Shown here one piece after another: positions 1 through 9,596 of a stretch of DNA of 64,000 bases (within the stretch, counting starts at the first letter, position 1; each line of letters starts with the position of its first letter). The DNA comes from Shewanella glacialipiscicola (GTDB lineage: Bacteria; Pseudomonadota; Gammaproteobacteria; Enterobacterales; Shewanellaceae): contig NZ_JAKILU010000007.1 of assembly GCF_023283485.1 (NCBI RefSeq), positions 113,343-177,342 of the forward strand, written 5' to 3'. A program made the position numbers and the translations under genes. The notes under the pieces were generated by a model that saw only the letters and a program-made list of their open reading frames with translations, searched no databases and was not told the DNA's origin.

Positions 1-352
1 CGGCGTGGCCGGGTTCATCGAATATGGCACTGAACTGCTCGAGAGCGAACAATTGCTCCACTTGAGCGCGAGAAATCTTAATAGAAAAAGCAAGATAGCT
101 TTCATCGTCCTCTTCAATACTTAAAAACAGCGTGTCGTGACCATGACCTTTAAGTAACCACTCTGGCTGTTGATTACGCTCTGATTCATAGGTATTGACG
201 GCTTCAACCCGTAATTGCTGGCCACGTAGTTGTGGCGGCAGTGCAAAGCTATCATCGAGGGTAATCATATCGCCCACATTAAGTTGTGATGGGTGATTGA
301 GCTCGCGTGGTGGCGGCGCTTTTTTACCAAACATACTATTGAAAAATCCCAT
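1..352 (-). CDS. YjfK-like protein (DUF2491-like), 3' end outside window
   Basis: Only the first 117 residues are inside the window; the gene runs off the left edge. It starts MGFFNSMFGKKAPPP with a good AGGAG ribosome binding site just upstream. No signal peptide or membrane segment is visible; the part seen is a soluble, acidic domain. I assign it to the YjfK/DUF2491 group mainly from context: in the related E. coli yjfIJKL cluster a DUF2170 protein, a PspA-like protein and YjfK follow one another, as here. The function is unknown. A strong terminator separates it from the pspA-like gene, so it probably has its own promoter in the 353-468 interval. The family call is tentative. Confidence 0.55.
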   Translation of the reverse strand, partial: MGFFNSMFGKKAPPPRELNHPSQLNVGDMITLDDSFALPPQLRGQQLRVEAVNTYESERNQQPEWLLKGHGHDTLFLSIEEDDESYLAFSIKISRAQVEQLFALEQFSAIFDEPGHA

Positions 353-468
353 CGTGACTCCTGCTGCGATTTGCATGCGATAGTGATGCTTGCTCGGGTG
401 CGGCTTTAAATCGATTCGCTGCGAATACTTACGGGCAAGATAATCATTATTTTATAGATAAAACAAAA

Positions 469-512
469 AATGCCGAGTTCAGTAGGGGATTATCCCTCTA
501 GAACTCGGCATT
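469..512 (-). terminator. Rho-independent terminator after the pspA-like gene
   Basis: Perfect 12-bp arms AATGCCGAGTTC (469-480) and GAACTCGGCATT (501-512) enclose a smaller AGGG/CCCT stem. Read on the minus strand the stem is followed by a run of six T, placed 14 bases after the pspA-like stop codon. Confidence 0.85.
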
Positions 513-526
513 CGGTCAATCATAAC

Positions 527-1216
527 TTAGCTTTTACGTGCTTTAATTCGGTCTAGCACGGCATTTGCATTGGATTTCTGTTCACCAATGCCAGCTTCAG
601 CTAGCTTAGATTGCAGCGATTTGTCACTATTTTCATCGGCTAAGGTTTCTGCGGCTTTCAAGCGGTCGTCAAACTGTTGCTGACGAGCCTTGATGCGCTC
701 TAATGAATCCTTGGCGTTCATCAACTTAGAGTTGCTAGACGCGAACGAGTCAGTAATGGTTGCCGTCGCCTTTTGTACGCTTTCAGTGGTTTTAACCATG
801 CTTAACTGGCGTTGATAATCAGATAGCTGGCGCTCGGTCTTTTTCACTAAATCTTTCAAGCGTGCTGCATGGGCGCTAAAGCTGTCGTTAGCACTTTGTT
901 GCTCTGCTAACTCTTGATCTAACATAGCAATTTTTTCAGCCACTTCAATCGCTAATGCTTCATTACCCTTATCGAGCGCCTGCGTCACATAACTTTCGTG
1001 TTCGGCAATTGAACGCTTTAGGCGATCAATTTCACGGCTGGCTTGCATTTCTTTCGCCATCACATCAGTTAGTTCACGTTTAGCATTGGTTAAATGCTTT
1101 TCAGCGTCACGGACTTCCTGTTCAAAAATACGGGTTGAGTTGGCATCAATGATACTTTGGCCAACTTCGGTGGCACCACCGCGAAACGCTGTTAAAATTT
1201 TATTTAAAATGCCCAT
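527..1216 (-). CDS. PspA/IM30 family membrane-stress protein (YjfJ-like)
   Basis: A 229-residue protein that is almost entirely alpha-helical coiled coil (about residues 25-220), rich in E, K, Q and A, with the PspA/IM30 N-terminus MGILNKILTAFRGGATEVG. Family members assemble into ESCRT-III-like rods and rings that bind and protect the cytoplasmic membrane. The start is supported by AGGAG seven bases before ATG. It follows the DUF2170 gene by 11 bases and is probably co-transcribed with it. There is no PspF, PspB or PspC gene nearby and I see no sigma-54 promoter, so this is the YjfJ-type paralogue from the DUF350/polyamine-synthase operon rather than classical phage-shock PspA. Confidence 0.85.
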   Translation of the reverse strand: MGILNKILTAFRGGATEVGQSIIDANSTRIFEQEVRDAEKHLTNAKRELTDVMAKEMQASREIDRLKRSIAEHESYVTQALDKGNEALAIEVAEKIAMLDQELAEQQSANDSFSAHAARLKDLVKKTERQLSDYQRQLSMVKTTESVQKATATITDSFASSNSKLMNAKDSLERIKARQQQFDDRLKAAETLADENSDKSLQSKLAEAGIGEQKSNANAVLDRIKARKS

Positions 1217-1227
1217 TTTGTGGCTCC

Positions 1228-1641
1228 TTATTTAAGATAGTCGACCATTTCATCAATAACTTCTAAACAGTTATCGGATAAAACTGCTAATTCTTGTTCA
1301 ATTTCAAGCATGCTAGATTGAAGTGATAGCGCACCGTAAACCACGTATTTGTCATCAATTTTTGCAAAGGCTGACAAGGGCATTGGAATGTTGAGCTCTA
1401 GCATAGTTTCAAACATTTCACTGCGACGCTCTTGGTTTACTTCGTTCTCGCCCCACAAATAGCTGATGCACAAAATCTGATTGTCCGTTACCGATACAAA
1501 TACCGGGATTTCTTCACGGCCAACGACATTCACTTGCAACACTTCGACTTCACCAGTAATTGGATAACAATCAAACTGGAAGCCTGTTTGGCTGTTGTTG
1601 CCTAGACTGTTGAGGTGGTTGGCAATGGTATGGATATTCAT
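1228..1641 (-). CDS. DUF2170 family protein (YjfI-like)
   Basis: A 137-residue soluble protein whose middle (EEIPVFVSVTDNQILCISYL) and end (CLEVIDEMVDYLK) fit the DUF2170/YjfI family, of unknown function, always found beside PspA-like genes. I chose the start MNIHTIANHL at 1641 because AAGGA lies five bases before it; an upstream in-frame extension to 1707 would run through the palindromes at 1655-1667 and 1689-1701 and lacks a ribosome site. Those palindromes sit 14 and 48 bases before the ATG and suggest this gene and the pspA-like gene have their own regulated promoter inside the operon. Confidence 0.75.
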   Translation of the reverse strand: MNIHTIANHLNSLGNNSQTGFQFDCYPITGEVEVLQVNVVGREEIPVFVSVTDNQILCISYLWGENEVNQERRSEMFETMLELNIPMPLSAFAKIDDKYVVYGALSLQSSMLEIEQELAVLSDNCLEVIDEMVDYLK

Positions 1642-1654
1642 ATTTGTCCTTGTT

Positions 1655-1667
1655 GACATATTATGTC
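1655..1667. promoter_or_regulatory. Operator-like palindrome GACATA-T-TATGTC, copy 1
   Basis: Perfect 6-bp arms around one base. It lies 14 bases upstream of the DUF2170 start codon. Two more copies of the same palindrome occur at 1689-1701 and 5543-5555. The cognate protein is unknown. Confidence 0.6.
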
Positions 1668-1688
1668 TGTGTTCAAAGATAGCACTGA

Positions 1689-1701
1689 GACATAATATGT
1701 C
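1689..1701. promoter_or_regulatory. Operator-like palindrome GACATA-A-TATGTC, copy 2
   Basis: Same palindrome as at 1655-1667, with centres 34 bases apart (about three helical turns). This spacing would place both copies on the same DNA face between the polyamine-synthase-like gene and the DUF2170 gene. Confidence 0.6.
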
Positions 1702-1719
1702 AAGCACTATCGCATCCTA

Positions 1720-3444
1720 TTAAAAAAGATTCAGTCCTTGATTCTCGGACCAATCTTGCAAATGGTAGTGATACAGTTGCAACGAACCCAATTCATTTGG
1801 CTTAATCTTAGCGGCATCTTGGTAAAAGTTTGCAGGAAATTCAAAAGCACCATCCACTAAGCCTAAGGTGAGCCAGTCATCTTTGATGGGCAGCTCAGTC
1901 AGCTTGGCCAACCTGTGCTGTGCATCAAGGCCGTCTGTGGTGGCAATGCTCCAGCCCCATTCGCCAAAACTGGGTACATTATGATGATACTGTTTTACGT
2001 TAAATCCCGCTAAGGCCAAGGTTTTTGCAATCGAAATAAATGCCTTCGGAGCGTGGTACGGCGACGTTGACTGTACAGTCAGAGCACCATCACTACTGAT
2101 AAGTTCCTTTAATTTACGGTAGAAATAATCTGAATACAGCTTGTTAAGATCAGGATGGCTCGGATCCGGTAAGTCCACAATAATGGCGTCATATTTCACG
2201 CCTGTGGCAATCAGCTTGTCGACTCCATTAAAGGCGTCATCGTTGATCACTGTGACGCGGGGATCGTTGAGTGCATTACCGTTGAGCGCGAGCATAGCGC
2301 GGCTGAGATTTTCAGGCATATCGGTATCAGGCGATTTAAATAATTGCACTAGACCCACATCAAGATCGAGAAGTGTAACTTGCTCAGGCTGCCAACGGAG
2401 CACTTGTTTGAGACCGAGCCCGTCACCGCCGCCAATGATTAATACCTTATTGTGACGCGCACTGGCGGCAAGGGTGGGATGTACGAGAAACGCATGGTAG
2501 ATGTGCTCGTCTATGCTAGAAAACTGCAAGCGACCATTGATATATAAGTTATAAACGGGGGCGAGACCATTGCCGCGTAGCCGCTCGGTAAAGGTCAGTT
2601 GCTGGAAGCGTGTAGCCTTTGAGTATACCACTTTATCTTTATAGATCAGATTATTGAAGTGCTGTTCCCAGTGCGGGCCTTGAAGTGCTAGAACTAACAA
2701 GACACCCGTGACGATAACATGTCCAGTCAACAGTAGTTTTGCACGATGGATTTTAGACCAGAAACGCCAGATAAATACAAAACCCGCCAGCAGGTTAAAA
2801 CTAGCGGTTAAGGCGGCAGCGAGTTGGATATCAATGGCGAGCATAAAACCAACCCAAATGGCGGCACCTATGCCAGCACCAATATAATCGGCGCCATAAA
2901 TCGTCCCCGCATTATGCAGTAAATGTTCATCTGAAAGCGATTGACGCACCCGTGCAATTAATGGGATTTCCATGCCGATCATCAAACCCAGTAACACGCC
3001 CCACACATAGGGCAAGTATTCGCTGAGTTTTTGCAGCGTGCCTATCATGCCGCCTTCAGGCAAGTGATCTGGCGGCAAGCCTAAGGTGTTAGCAATCATC
3101 AACGGTAGTTGTTGGCCAAAACCAATGACCGCCGCAGTGATTAAAATAGCGAGCGAGCCACACAGTGCAACCGTGAGTTCTAAGATCACAAAACCAGTAA
3201 AGGCATCACGGATCTTGCGGGCGGCGAAAGCACCTAAGCCCATGGAGACGATCATTAAGCCAATCATGGTATAGATGGCGGCTTCTAATGCGCCTAAAAT
3301 GCGTCCCGCATAGTGTGATAAAAGATATTCGTAAATCAGGCCGCAGCCTGCTAATACGGCCATAATGCCCAACAATAGGACATCGTCGAACCAACCTAGA
3401 CGGCTAGGTTTGGCCGTCGAGGGAGTTAAGTTACTTTGTTGCAT
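1720..3444 (-). CDS. Membrane-anchored spermidine-synthase-like protein
   Basis: A 574-residue two-part protein. Residues 20-255 hold about seven hydrophobic segments. Residues 265-545 are a SpeE-type Rossmann domain with the nucleotide-binding motif LIIGGGDGLG (335-344), an acidic residue at the end of the next strand (LLDLD, 358-362), NDDAF (401-405) and the aminopropyltransferase-like DLPDPSHPDLNKLYS (424-438). Soluble spermidine synthases are about 290 residues, so the membrane half is an addition. Its substrate is not known; transfer of an aminopropyl group from decarboxylated SAM is the family reaction, but this membrane subgroup may act on something else. It starts four bases after the DUF350 gene with no strong ribosome site, so translation is probably coupled. 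Confidence 0.8.
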   Translation of the reverse strand: MQQSNLTPSTAKPSRLGWFDDVLLLGIMAVLAGCGLIYEYLLSHYAGRILGALEAAIYTMIGLMIVSMGLGAFAARKIRDAFTGFVILELTVALCGSLAILITAAVIGFGQQLPLMIANTLGLPPDHLPEGGMIGTLQKLSEYLPYVWGVLLGLMIGMEIPLIARVRQSLSDEHLLHNAGTIYGADYIGAGIGAAIWVGFMLAIDIQLAAALTASFNLLAGFVFIWRFWSKIHRAKLLLTGHVIVTGVLLVLALQGPHWEQHFNNLIYKDKVVYSKATRFQQLTFTERLRGNGLAPVYNLYINGRLQFSSIDEHIYHAFLVHPTLAASARHNKVLIIGGGDGLGLKQVLRWQPEQVTLLDLDVGLVQLFKSPDTDMPENLSRAMLALNGNALNDPRVTVINDDAFNGVDKLIATGVKYDAIIVDLPDPSHPDLNKLYSDYFYRKLKELISSDGALTVQSTSPYHAPKAFISIAKTLALAGFNVKQYHHNVPSFGEWGWSIATTDGLDAQHRLAKLTELPIKDDWLTLGLVDGAFEFPANFYQDAAKIKPNELGSLQLYHYHLQDWSENQGLNLF

Positions 3445-3448
3445 TTAA

Positions 3449-4348
3449 TTAGGCCATCAGTGCCGTGAGGATAAGTGCGATAGCGATACAGATCGCCATT
3501 TCTACGGCGGCAATGCCGATATTGTGTTGTTTTTCCACTTCATCAGCTAAATCAATACGGGCTAATACGAGTTTCTTCACCACAAATAGCAGTAAGGACA
3601 GTGCGAGCAGCATAATGATAGAAAATACTAACCAGCCGATCACGTTGGCGATATAAGCTGTCGGGTTAAAAATAATAAAGTGACTGGCAGCATTAAAACT
3701 CAGTGCCATGGCAATCATATAACCCGCATGGCGTAGCGCTAATGCGGTATGACCTTGCACTAAGGCTTGCTGCATCGACGAGTCTTGATTGCGGCTCGCA
3801 AAACGGTTTTCGCGCCAGCGCGTCAGCAGCACTAGCATTAACTGCGAAATTGCAAAGGCACTGAAAATAGCAATAAAGGTATCTAAGGTTAAGTCTTCAG
3901 CCCATAACAACACTGAGCGGATGATAATCGCAGTGGCGATGGCGACACTGGCATCAACGATAGCGACAGACACATTACCTTTGATGATTTGCTCGTTTTT
4001 ATCGAACTCATTTAGTGCTAATTTATCGTGCAGAAAACGGCCGAATTTAATCAGTACTAAACCGAATAAACCATAAGCGCTCATGCCAATGGCTTCAGTA
4101 AGATAAGAGTGTGCAGCAGCCCCTGTGATGGCACCCGTTAGTACAATCCCAAGCGCTGCAACCGCGCCAGCGGTACTGATACCAAAGGCAAAATTGTCTC
4201 GTTCTGCCAGTTCTTTGCTGCTGTTAACCTTGACGCTCCAACCTTGCAAATAACGCATTAGCGTGAGCAAAATCACCGCAATGGTGAGATCGATAGCCAG
4301 AATGGTGGCTAGCTCTGGCGTGATACCGAAATCTTGAAATAATGTCAT
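3449..4348 (-). CDS. Double DUF350 integral membrane protein (YjfL-like)
   Basis: A 299-residue protein with about eight transmembrane segments, apparently two tandem DUF350 units of four helices (roughly residues 10-140 and 150-295). E. coli YjfL has one such unit, so this is a duplicated form. The start is supported by AAGGATTCTCA before the ATG. It sits 13 bases after the lipoprotein gene and 4 before the polyamine-synthase-like gene, a tight operon. Function is unknown; DUF350 proteins recur with PspA-like proteins and polyamine enzymes, which suggests a shared envelope role. Confidence 0.75.
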   Translation of the reverse strand: MTLFQDFGITPELATILAIDLTIAVILLTLMRYLQGWSVKVNSSKELAERDNFAFGISTAGAVAALGIVLTGAITGAAAHSYLTEAIGMSAYGLFGLVLIKFGRFLHDKLALNEFDKNEQIIKGNVSVAIVDASVAIATAIIIRSVLLWAEDLTLDTFIAIFSAFAISQLMLVLLTRWRENRFASRNQDSSMQQALVQGHTALALRHAGYMIAMALSFNAASHFIIFNPTAYIANVIGWLVFSIIMLLALSLLLFVVKKLVLARIDLADEVEKQHNIGIAAVEMAICIAIALILTALMA

Positions 4349-4361
4349 TGAGAATCCTTAG

Positions 4362-5345
4362 TTACTTACCGCGGCGCACACTGCGGGTCGTGCGATTACT
4401 GGAATTGCGAAAACTGCTGTCTTTAGCATAGTTAGAGCGAAACTTACTTTTGGAGTTGTTCGCTGAACTCTTGCTTGCGCTGGTGGTGTTAGCTTTCGGT
4501 GTGCTGGTGCTTTCACGGGATAACGCCGTGCCACCTGTACGGGGTTTGGCATAAGGGCTGTCAAAGCGTTTACCTTGAGAGTCAAAGCGCTTTTTAGTCT
4601 GCTCGAATGTTTTAGCCTGCGCATCTGCTTGTTTTGGTGAGGTATAGCGATAACGACCAACGTCATTATAATAGCTATAACCTCGATTACCTGACCAACG
4701 GTCGTAGGAGATGGGTCGATTGAAGATATTCGAAAACATCGAATACATGCCATACCAAGCCCAAAATGAAGTGCCGCTTGAGTCAGTTTGCCAGTTACCA
4801 TAAGCAGGATTTCCCACTAGTTGGCTACCTGGGCCAAAGTTTTCTGCGCCATTAGCAAGGGTTGCGGCTTCGCGGCTGATGGCATTTACCCGCGCCAGTT
4901 TGCCATCGGACATATCAGCGACTACGTTGACTGGATCTGACAACATATCGTTATACAAACTGGGATCCGCGGCTTGATAAAGATTTTCGGCTTCGGCCAG
5001 TTGTTGATCGAGATCGGCAAAGTTGCTCGCGACTTTCGACTCCTCTAAACGACGTTTTAGCGAGGTATACATGGGACCTTGAGTACCTGCATCCTTGGCT
5101 AATTCATCGAGTAATGGCGCTAATTCGGGCTTCTGTTGCTTTAATAATGTGGTGTATTGTTTTAACAGGTTAGCGTTACGCAACTGCCCATCGTCGATCA
5201 TAGTGGTGAGTGTAGCAAGGCGTTGCTGCGCTAGTTGTTGATACTTAGCAATTTTATCCGGTCTGTCATCGCCACAACCCGTTAGCGCTAGCGAAACGGC
5301 TATAAAGAGTATCGATGTGAGAACACGAGTTAGCATTCCTGCCAT
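4362..5345 (-). CDS. Predicted lipoprotein, first gene of the pspA-like operon
   Basis: A 327-residue protein starting MAGMLTRVLTS with a lipobox LTGC, so it is expected to be an anchored lipoprotein. The start is fixed by GGAG five bases upstream; in-frame codons further upstream would spoil the signal peptide. Residues 25-150 look helical (many Q, L, E, A), followed by a W/Y/G-rich stretch (residues 175-225) and a basic, Ser/Asn/Arg-rich low-complexity tail ending RTTRSVRRGK. I do not recognise the family. It fills the place of YjfM in the comparable E. coli cluster but I see no clear sequence match to it. Confidence 0.7.
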   Translation of the reverse strand: MAGMLTRVLTSILFIAVSLALTGCGDDRPDKIAKYQQLAQQRLATLTTMIDDGQLRNANLLKQYTTLLKQQKPELAPLLDELAKDAGTQGPMYTSLKRRLEESKVASNFADLDQQLAEAENLYQAADPSLYNDMLSDPVNVVADMSDGKLARVNAISREAATLANGAENFGPGSQLVGNPAYGNWQTDSSGTSFWAWYGMYSMFSNIFNRPISYDRWSGNRGYSYYNDVGRYRYTSPKQADAQAKTFEQTKKRFDSQGKRFDSPYAKPRTGGTALSRESTSTPKANTTSASKSSANNSKSKFRSNYAKDSSFRNSSNRTTRSVRRGK

Positions 5346-5542
5346 GTTTTCTCCAAAAGGTAATGAATTAAAACATAAATACTTGCAGACAATCATAATC
5401 TGCTTGCTCAATATGCCTGCTGCAAGGTTATAGTATCTTTAAATGTCACAGATAAAGCCTGTACCTTTACTTGCGTGCTATATCGTGCAGCGAGTAAGTC
5501 ATGGCAAACATAACATGATGTGGCGCTAATTTATATCATCAC

Positions 5543-5555
5543 GACATAATATGTC
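5543..5555. promoter_or_regulatory. Operator-like palindrome GACATA-A-TATGTC, copy 3
   Basis: The same palindrome as at 1655 and 1689, here extended to 7-bp arms by a flanking C and G. It is 26 bases before the glnE ATG and about 200 bases before the divergent lipoprotein gene, so it could serve either promoter. Confidence 0.6.
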
Positions 5556-5581
5556 GATAGCTAAATTTGTTAGGAACCATT

Positions 5582-8437
5582 ATGACCATGCAAAAAGACA
5601 GTAGTAAGTCATTGTCTGTTCTCGTTAATCAAACCGCTGAGCATAATTTTCAACGGCTAGAGGACGTATGGTCCGAAGGGCTGACTCAATTAACGCCGGC
5701 ACAAAAACAAGAACTCAAAACGGTTTTAGGGCTCAGCGATTATGTAGCGACTCAGTTATGTCGTTATCCCACATGGGTTAACACCCTGTTTGCTGGTGAG
5801 TTAAGCCTGGTTGAGCGTAAAAACTTTGATCTTGAATTGCACGAAGTATTGAGTAGCGTCACAACCGAAGAGATGGCGAAAGCCAGCTTGCGACGATTTC
5901 GTAATTATCAAATGGTACGTTTAGCATGGCGTGATTTTTTAGACTATGCCAGTTTAGAAGAATCACTCCTCGATTTATCCGCGCTCGCCGAAGCCTTAGT
6001 GATTTGCGCCCGTGACTGGCTCTATAAAGAGATGTGCACCCAATACGGCACGCCGATGGACAAAGAAGGCAATGCACAGCCACTGCTGATTTTAGGCATG
6101 GGCAAGTTAGGCGGCCGTGAGCTCAATTTTTCCTCCGATATTGATTTGATTTTCACTTTCCCAGAACACGGCGAAACCGTTGGTGGCCGCCGCAGTATAG
6201 ATAACCAACAGTTTTTTATCCGCATGGGACAAAGGCTAGTCAACTTGCTTGATCAAGTCACTGTTGATGGTTTTGTGTTCCGCGTGGACATGCGTTTACG
6301 CCCCTACGGTGAAAGTGGCCCGCTGGTGGTGAGTTTTAGTGGTCTTGAGGATTATTACCAAGAACAAGGGCGTGATTGGGAACGCTATGCCATGGTCAAG
6401 GCGCGTGCGCTCGGGCCTTGGAGCCATTTCTCCGATGAATTACACAGCCTGCTTAGACCCTTCGTGTATCGCCGTTATATTGACTTTTCCGCTATTGAAT
6501 CTCTGCGAAAAATGAAACAACTCATTGCTCAAGAAGTACGCCGCCGCCATTTGACCGACAATATTAAACTCGGCGCGGGCGGTATTCGTGAGGTCGAGTT
6601 CGTGGTGCAGAGTTTTCAGCTCATTCGTGGCGGCCGCGAGCCCGCGCTGCGCCAGCAGAGTTTATTCGGCGCTATCGATACTCTTTATAGCTTAGGGCAG
6701 TTCGAATATTTGGCGGTGGATGAGCTGAAGCACAGTTATTTACTACTGCGCCGAGTCGAGAATTTACTGCAAGCCATAGATGATAAACAAACCCAAACCT
6801 TACCGAATAATCCACTGGATTGGGCACGACTCTGCCATGTACTTGATATGGCGAGTGAGGTCGATTTACGAACTCATATCGAAGCGGCGATGAGCCAAAT
6901 TCATCGTCATTTTAAAGCCACAGTGGGCGGCGAAGAAGGCGAAGATAAAGCTGAACACTGGACTGCGCAGCTGTGGAGTGCGCAAGATATTGATGATGCA
7001 GAGGCGCTATTAACCGAACAACAAATCGACGATGATAAGTTGTGCCCTATGCTCAGTAGCTGGCGCGAAACCGTCACTAAGCGTTCCATTGGTCCACGCG
7101 GACGGGAAACCTTAGATAAATTAATGCCACGATTATTGGAAGAGTTGCTTCATCAACAGAGTCCCTCGGCGGCTTTTGAGCCTGTGTCTAAGGTGCTGGA
7201 ACAAATTTTAACCCGCACGACTTATCTTGAACTATTGTGCGAAAACCCCGGCGCACGGCAGCAGTTGGTCAGTTTGTGCTGCGCTAGCCCTTGGATCGCC
7301 GTGCAATTGGCGAAGTTTCCCATGTTGCTCGATGAGCTGATTGATCCGTCGCAACTCTATGACACCACATCAATTGATGATTATCCTAGTGAGCTACGCC
7401 AGTACATGCTGCGTGTGCCCGAGGATGATATGGAGCAGCAGATGGAAGCGCTGCGACAATTTAAACTATCACAACAACTTAAAATCGCTGCAGCTGACGT
7501 CACTGGCGTTTTACCTGTGATGCAGGTGAGCGATCACTTAACTTTTTTAGCTGAAGCGATTATCGAACAAGTGGTAATGCAGGCGTGGCAACAGGTTTCT
7601 GTGCGCCACGGCGTGCCCGCTTATCTTGAGGGTAATGACACCGGATTTGCTGTTATTGGTTACGGCAAATTGGGTGGTATTGAATTGGGCTACGGCTCGG
7701 ATCTCGATTTAGTCTTTTTGTGTGAAAACAAAACAGAAAATAATCTCACCAACGGTGAGCGCCCAATTGAAGCCGGCCATTTTTACCTCAAGCTCGCTCA
7801 GCGTATTCTGCATTTATTTTCGACTCGTACTACTTCGGGTGAGTTATATGAAGTAGATATGCGTCTACGTCCCTCTGGTGCCTCGGGTTTGATGGTCAGT
7901 GAAATTGCGCGTTTTGGCGAGTACCAAGCTAACGAGGCGTGGACGTGGGAGCATCAAGCCTTAGTACGCTCGCGTTTTGTTTTTGGTGATAATAGCTTAG
8001 CGGTTAAATTTAGCCAAATTCGCGCCTCGGTATTAGAGCAGCCAAGGGATAAGATTGAACTTAAAAAAGCGGTGCGTGAGATGCGCCAGAAAATGCGCGA
8101 GCATTTACTTAAGGCAAATGAAGGCATATTTGATCTAAAGCAGAGTCCCGGCGGTATTGCCGATATTGAGTTTATTGCCCAATACTTAGTGCTTGCCAAT
8201 GCCCATGAGTATCCAGAGCTGACGATTTGGTCTGACAATGTGCGAATTTTTGGTATATTAGCCGAGCTTGAATTGTTACCTATGATGAGTGCCCAGCATT
8301 TGACTCAGACCTATTGTTTACTGAGAGATGAAAATCATCGATTGACGCTGCAGCAAAAGCTCAGCCAATTACCAGTATCTGCGGTGTCTGCTCACACTGA
8401 GCGGGTGTTGAACATCTATCGAACGATACTTGAGTAA
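5582..8437 (+). CDS. glnE: Glutamine synthetase adenylyltransferase/deadenylase
   Basis: Adds and removes AMP on glutamine synthetase in response to PII and glutamine, setting nitrogen assimilation. The 951-residue length matches the enterobacterial enzyme (about 945). Two nucleotidyltransferase domains are visible: the N-terminal deadenylase with [17 protein letters not shown] (about 172-188) and the C-terminal adenylylase with [20 protein letters not shown] (about 693-712), each with the paired metal-binding Asp residues. The ATG at 5582 is preceded by AGGA; an upstream in-frame TTG at 5567 is less likely. It is transcribed away from the lipoprotein operon. Confidence 0.97.
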   Translation: MTMQKDSSKSLSVLVNQTAEHNFQRLEDVWSEGLTQLTPAQKQELKTVLGLSDYVATQLCRYPTWVNTLFAGELSLVERKNFDLELHEVLSSVTTEEMAKASLRRFRNYQMVRLAWRDFLDYASLEESLLDLSALAEALVICARDWLYKEMCTQYGTPMDKEGNAQPLLILGMGKLGGRELNFSSDIDLIFTFPEHGETVGGRRSIDNQQFFIRMGQRLVNLLDQVTVDGFVFRVDMRLRPYGESGPLVVSFSGLEDYYQEQGRDWERYAMVKARALGPWSHFSDELHSLLRPFVYRRYIDFSAIESLRKMKQLIAQEVRRRHLTDNIKLGAGGIREVEFVVQSFQLIRGGREPALRQQSLFGAIDTLYSLGQFEYLAVDELKHSYLLLRRVENLLQAIDDKQTQTLPNNPLDWARLCHVLDMASEVDLRTHIEAAMSQIHRHFKATVGGEEGEDKAEHWTAQLWSAQDIDDAEALLTEQQIDDDKLCPMLSSWRETVTKRSIGPRGRETLDKLMPRLLEELLHQQSPSAAFEPVSKVLEQILTRTTYLELLCENPGARQQLVSLCCASPWIAVQLAKFPMLLDELIDPSQLYDTTSIDDYPSELRQYMLRVPEDDMEQQMEALRQFKLSQQLKIAAADVTGVLPVMQVSDHLTFLAEAIIEQVVMQAWQQVSVRHGVPAYLEGNDTGFAVIGYGKLGGIELGYGSDLDLVFLCENKTENNLTNGERPIEAGHFYLKLAQRILHLFSTRTTSGELYEVDMRLRPSGASGLMVSEIARFGEYQANEAWTWEHQALVRSRFVFGDNSLAVKFSQIRASVLEQPRDKIELKKAVREMRQKMREHLLKANEGIFDLKQSPGGIADIEFIAQYLVLANAHEYPELTIWSDNVRIFGILAELELLPMMSAQHLTQTYCLLRDENHRLTLQQKLSQLPVSAVSAHTERVLNIYRTILE

Positions 8438-8553
8438 TGCACTGTGATAAACGTTTTATCCTATGGGTAACATTTTTCACCAGCATTGTCTTAACGCCGC
8501 AATAACACTTAATTTAGGCTAGAGTTTAATGAAAGCCGTTAGCAGAGAGCGCC

Positions 8554-9519
8554 ATGCAATTACCTATAATTCCTGACAATGAACTGCAACGTTTGGCCAA
8601 GTTACGCACACTCAATGTGCTTGATACCGAAGCCGAAGAACGTTTCGACCGTGTCACTCGACTCACTAGAAGAATTTTTTCAGCGCCCATTTGCCTTGTG
8701 ACGTTAGTCGACGCTGAGCGTCAATGGTTTAAATCTCGTCAAGGATTAAGTGCGACTGAAACATCGCGAGATATTTCTTTTTGTGGCCATGCGATTAATC
8801 ATGACGGTGTTTTTATCGTTAACGATGCGCTTAAAGATCCGCGATTTCATGATAATCCATTAGTCGTACGAGATCCTTTTATTCGCTTTTATGCTGGATA
8901 TCCATTAACGATGAGTGATGGGTGTCGTGTTGGAACCCTCTGTATTATAGATACCAAACCTCGGCAACTGACTGGCGAAGAGATTGAAATTCTAACCGAT
9001 TTAGGAAAAATGGTAGAGGCTGAATTATTATTAATTGTCCAGAATACCCTAGACCCTCTGACCGCTATTTCTAATCGTCGTGGTTTTGAGTTATTAGCAC
9101 ATCAAGCATTAGCGAGTTGTCGTCGTACAAAAATGGCTGCGGCAGTGGTCTTTTTTGACCTCGATTTCTTTAAAGAAATTAATGATAGCTTTGGCCACCG
9201 CAAGGGCGATGAGCTGTTATGTGATTTTGCCAATATCTTAATGACGGCCTTTAGAGAGTCGGATGTCATTGCTAGAATGGGGGGCGATGAGTTTGTCGTG
9301 CTGTTAAGTTTTGTGCATAAAGATATGGTTAATCAAGCTATTGAACGCTTTAAGTTGCTGCTTGAACAATATAATCAACAACATCAGCATAGATTAGCAA
9401 CCAGTATCGGTATCGCACATTGGACACCCGATTCAGATATCTGTTTAGATAATCTTTTAGACTGTGCCGATAAAGCTATGTATCAGGATAAAGCCGTGAA
9501 CCACAGTGATGCATCTTAA
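8554..9519 (+). CDS. GAF-GGDEF diguanylate cyclase
   Basis: A 321-residue soluble protein. Residues 25-160 form a GAF sensor domain (typical SRDISFCGHAI and GTLCIID motifs); residues 165-320 form a GGDEF domain with intact MGGDEF (242-247). An RxxD inhibitory site (RESD, 234-237) lies the standard five residues before it. It should therefore make cyclic di-GMP and be product-inhibited. There is no EAL domain. It lies 116 bases after glnE and is followed by a very long hairpin, so it may be a single gene. The ligand of the GAF domain cannot be told from sequence. Confidence 0.93.
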   Translation: MQLPIIPDNELQRLAKLRTLNVLDTEAEERFDRVTRLTRRIFSAPICLVTLVDAERQWFKSRQGLSATETSRDISFCGHAINHDGVFIVNDALKDPRFHDNPLVVRDPFIRFYAGYPLTMSDGCRVGTLCIIDTKPRQLTGEEIEILTDLGKMVEAELLLIVQNTLDPLTAISNRRGFELLAHQALASCRRTKMAAAVVFFDLDFFKEINDSFGHRKGDELLCDFANILMTAFRESDVIARMGGDEFVVLLSFVHKDMVNQAIERFKLLLEQYNQQHQHRLATSIGIAHWTPDSDICLDNLLDCADKAMYQDKAVNHSDAS

Positions 9520-9527
9520 ATGATGTG

Positions 9528-9583
9528 TGCTTAAGCCAATAAACAGGGAGACAATAATGTCTCCCTGTTTATTGGCTTAAGCA
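9528..9583. terminator. Exceptionally long perfect hairpin between convergent genes
   Basis: Left arm 9528-9553 and right arm 9558-9583 pair perfectly over 26 bp around the loop ATAA. It sits 8 bases after the diguanylate cyclase stop and 13 before the permease stop, the position of a shared bidirectional terminator, though there is no T tract on either side. Confidence 0.7.
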
Positions 9584-9596
9584 TTGCGTTGCGCTG

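Noticed and set aside
527..1216. Classical phage-shock pspA with PspF control
   Set aside because: No pspB, pspC or pspF nearby and no sigma-54 promoter motif; context is the YjfIJKL type.
9528..9583. Long hairpin as the end of an insertion sequence
   Set aside because: No transposase or second copy in the window; both flanking genes are whole, so a shared terminator-like element is simpler.
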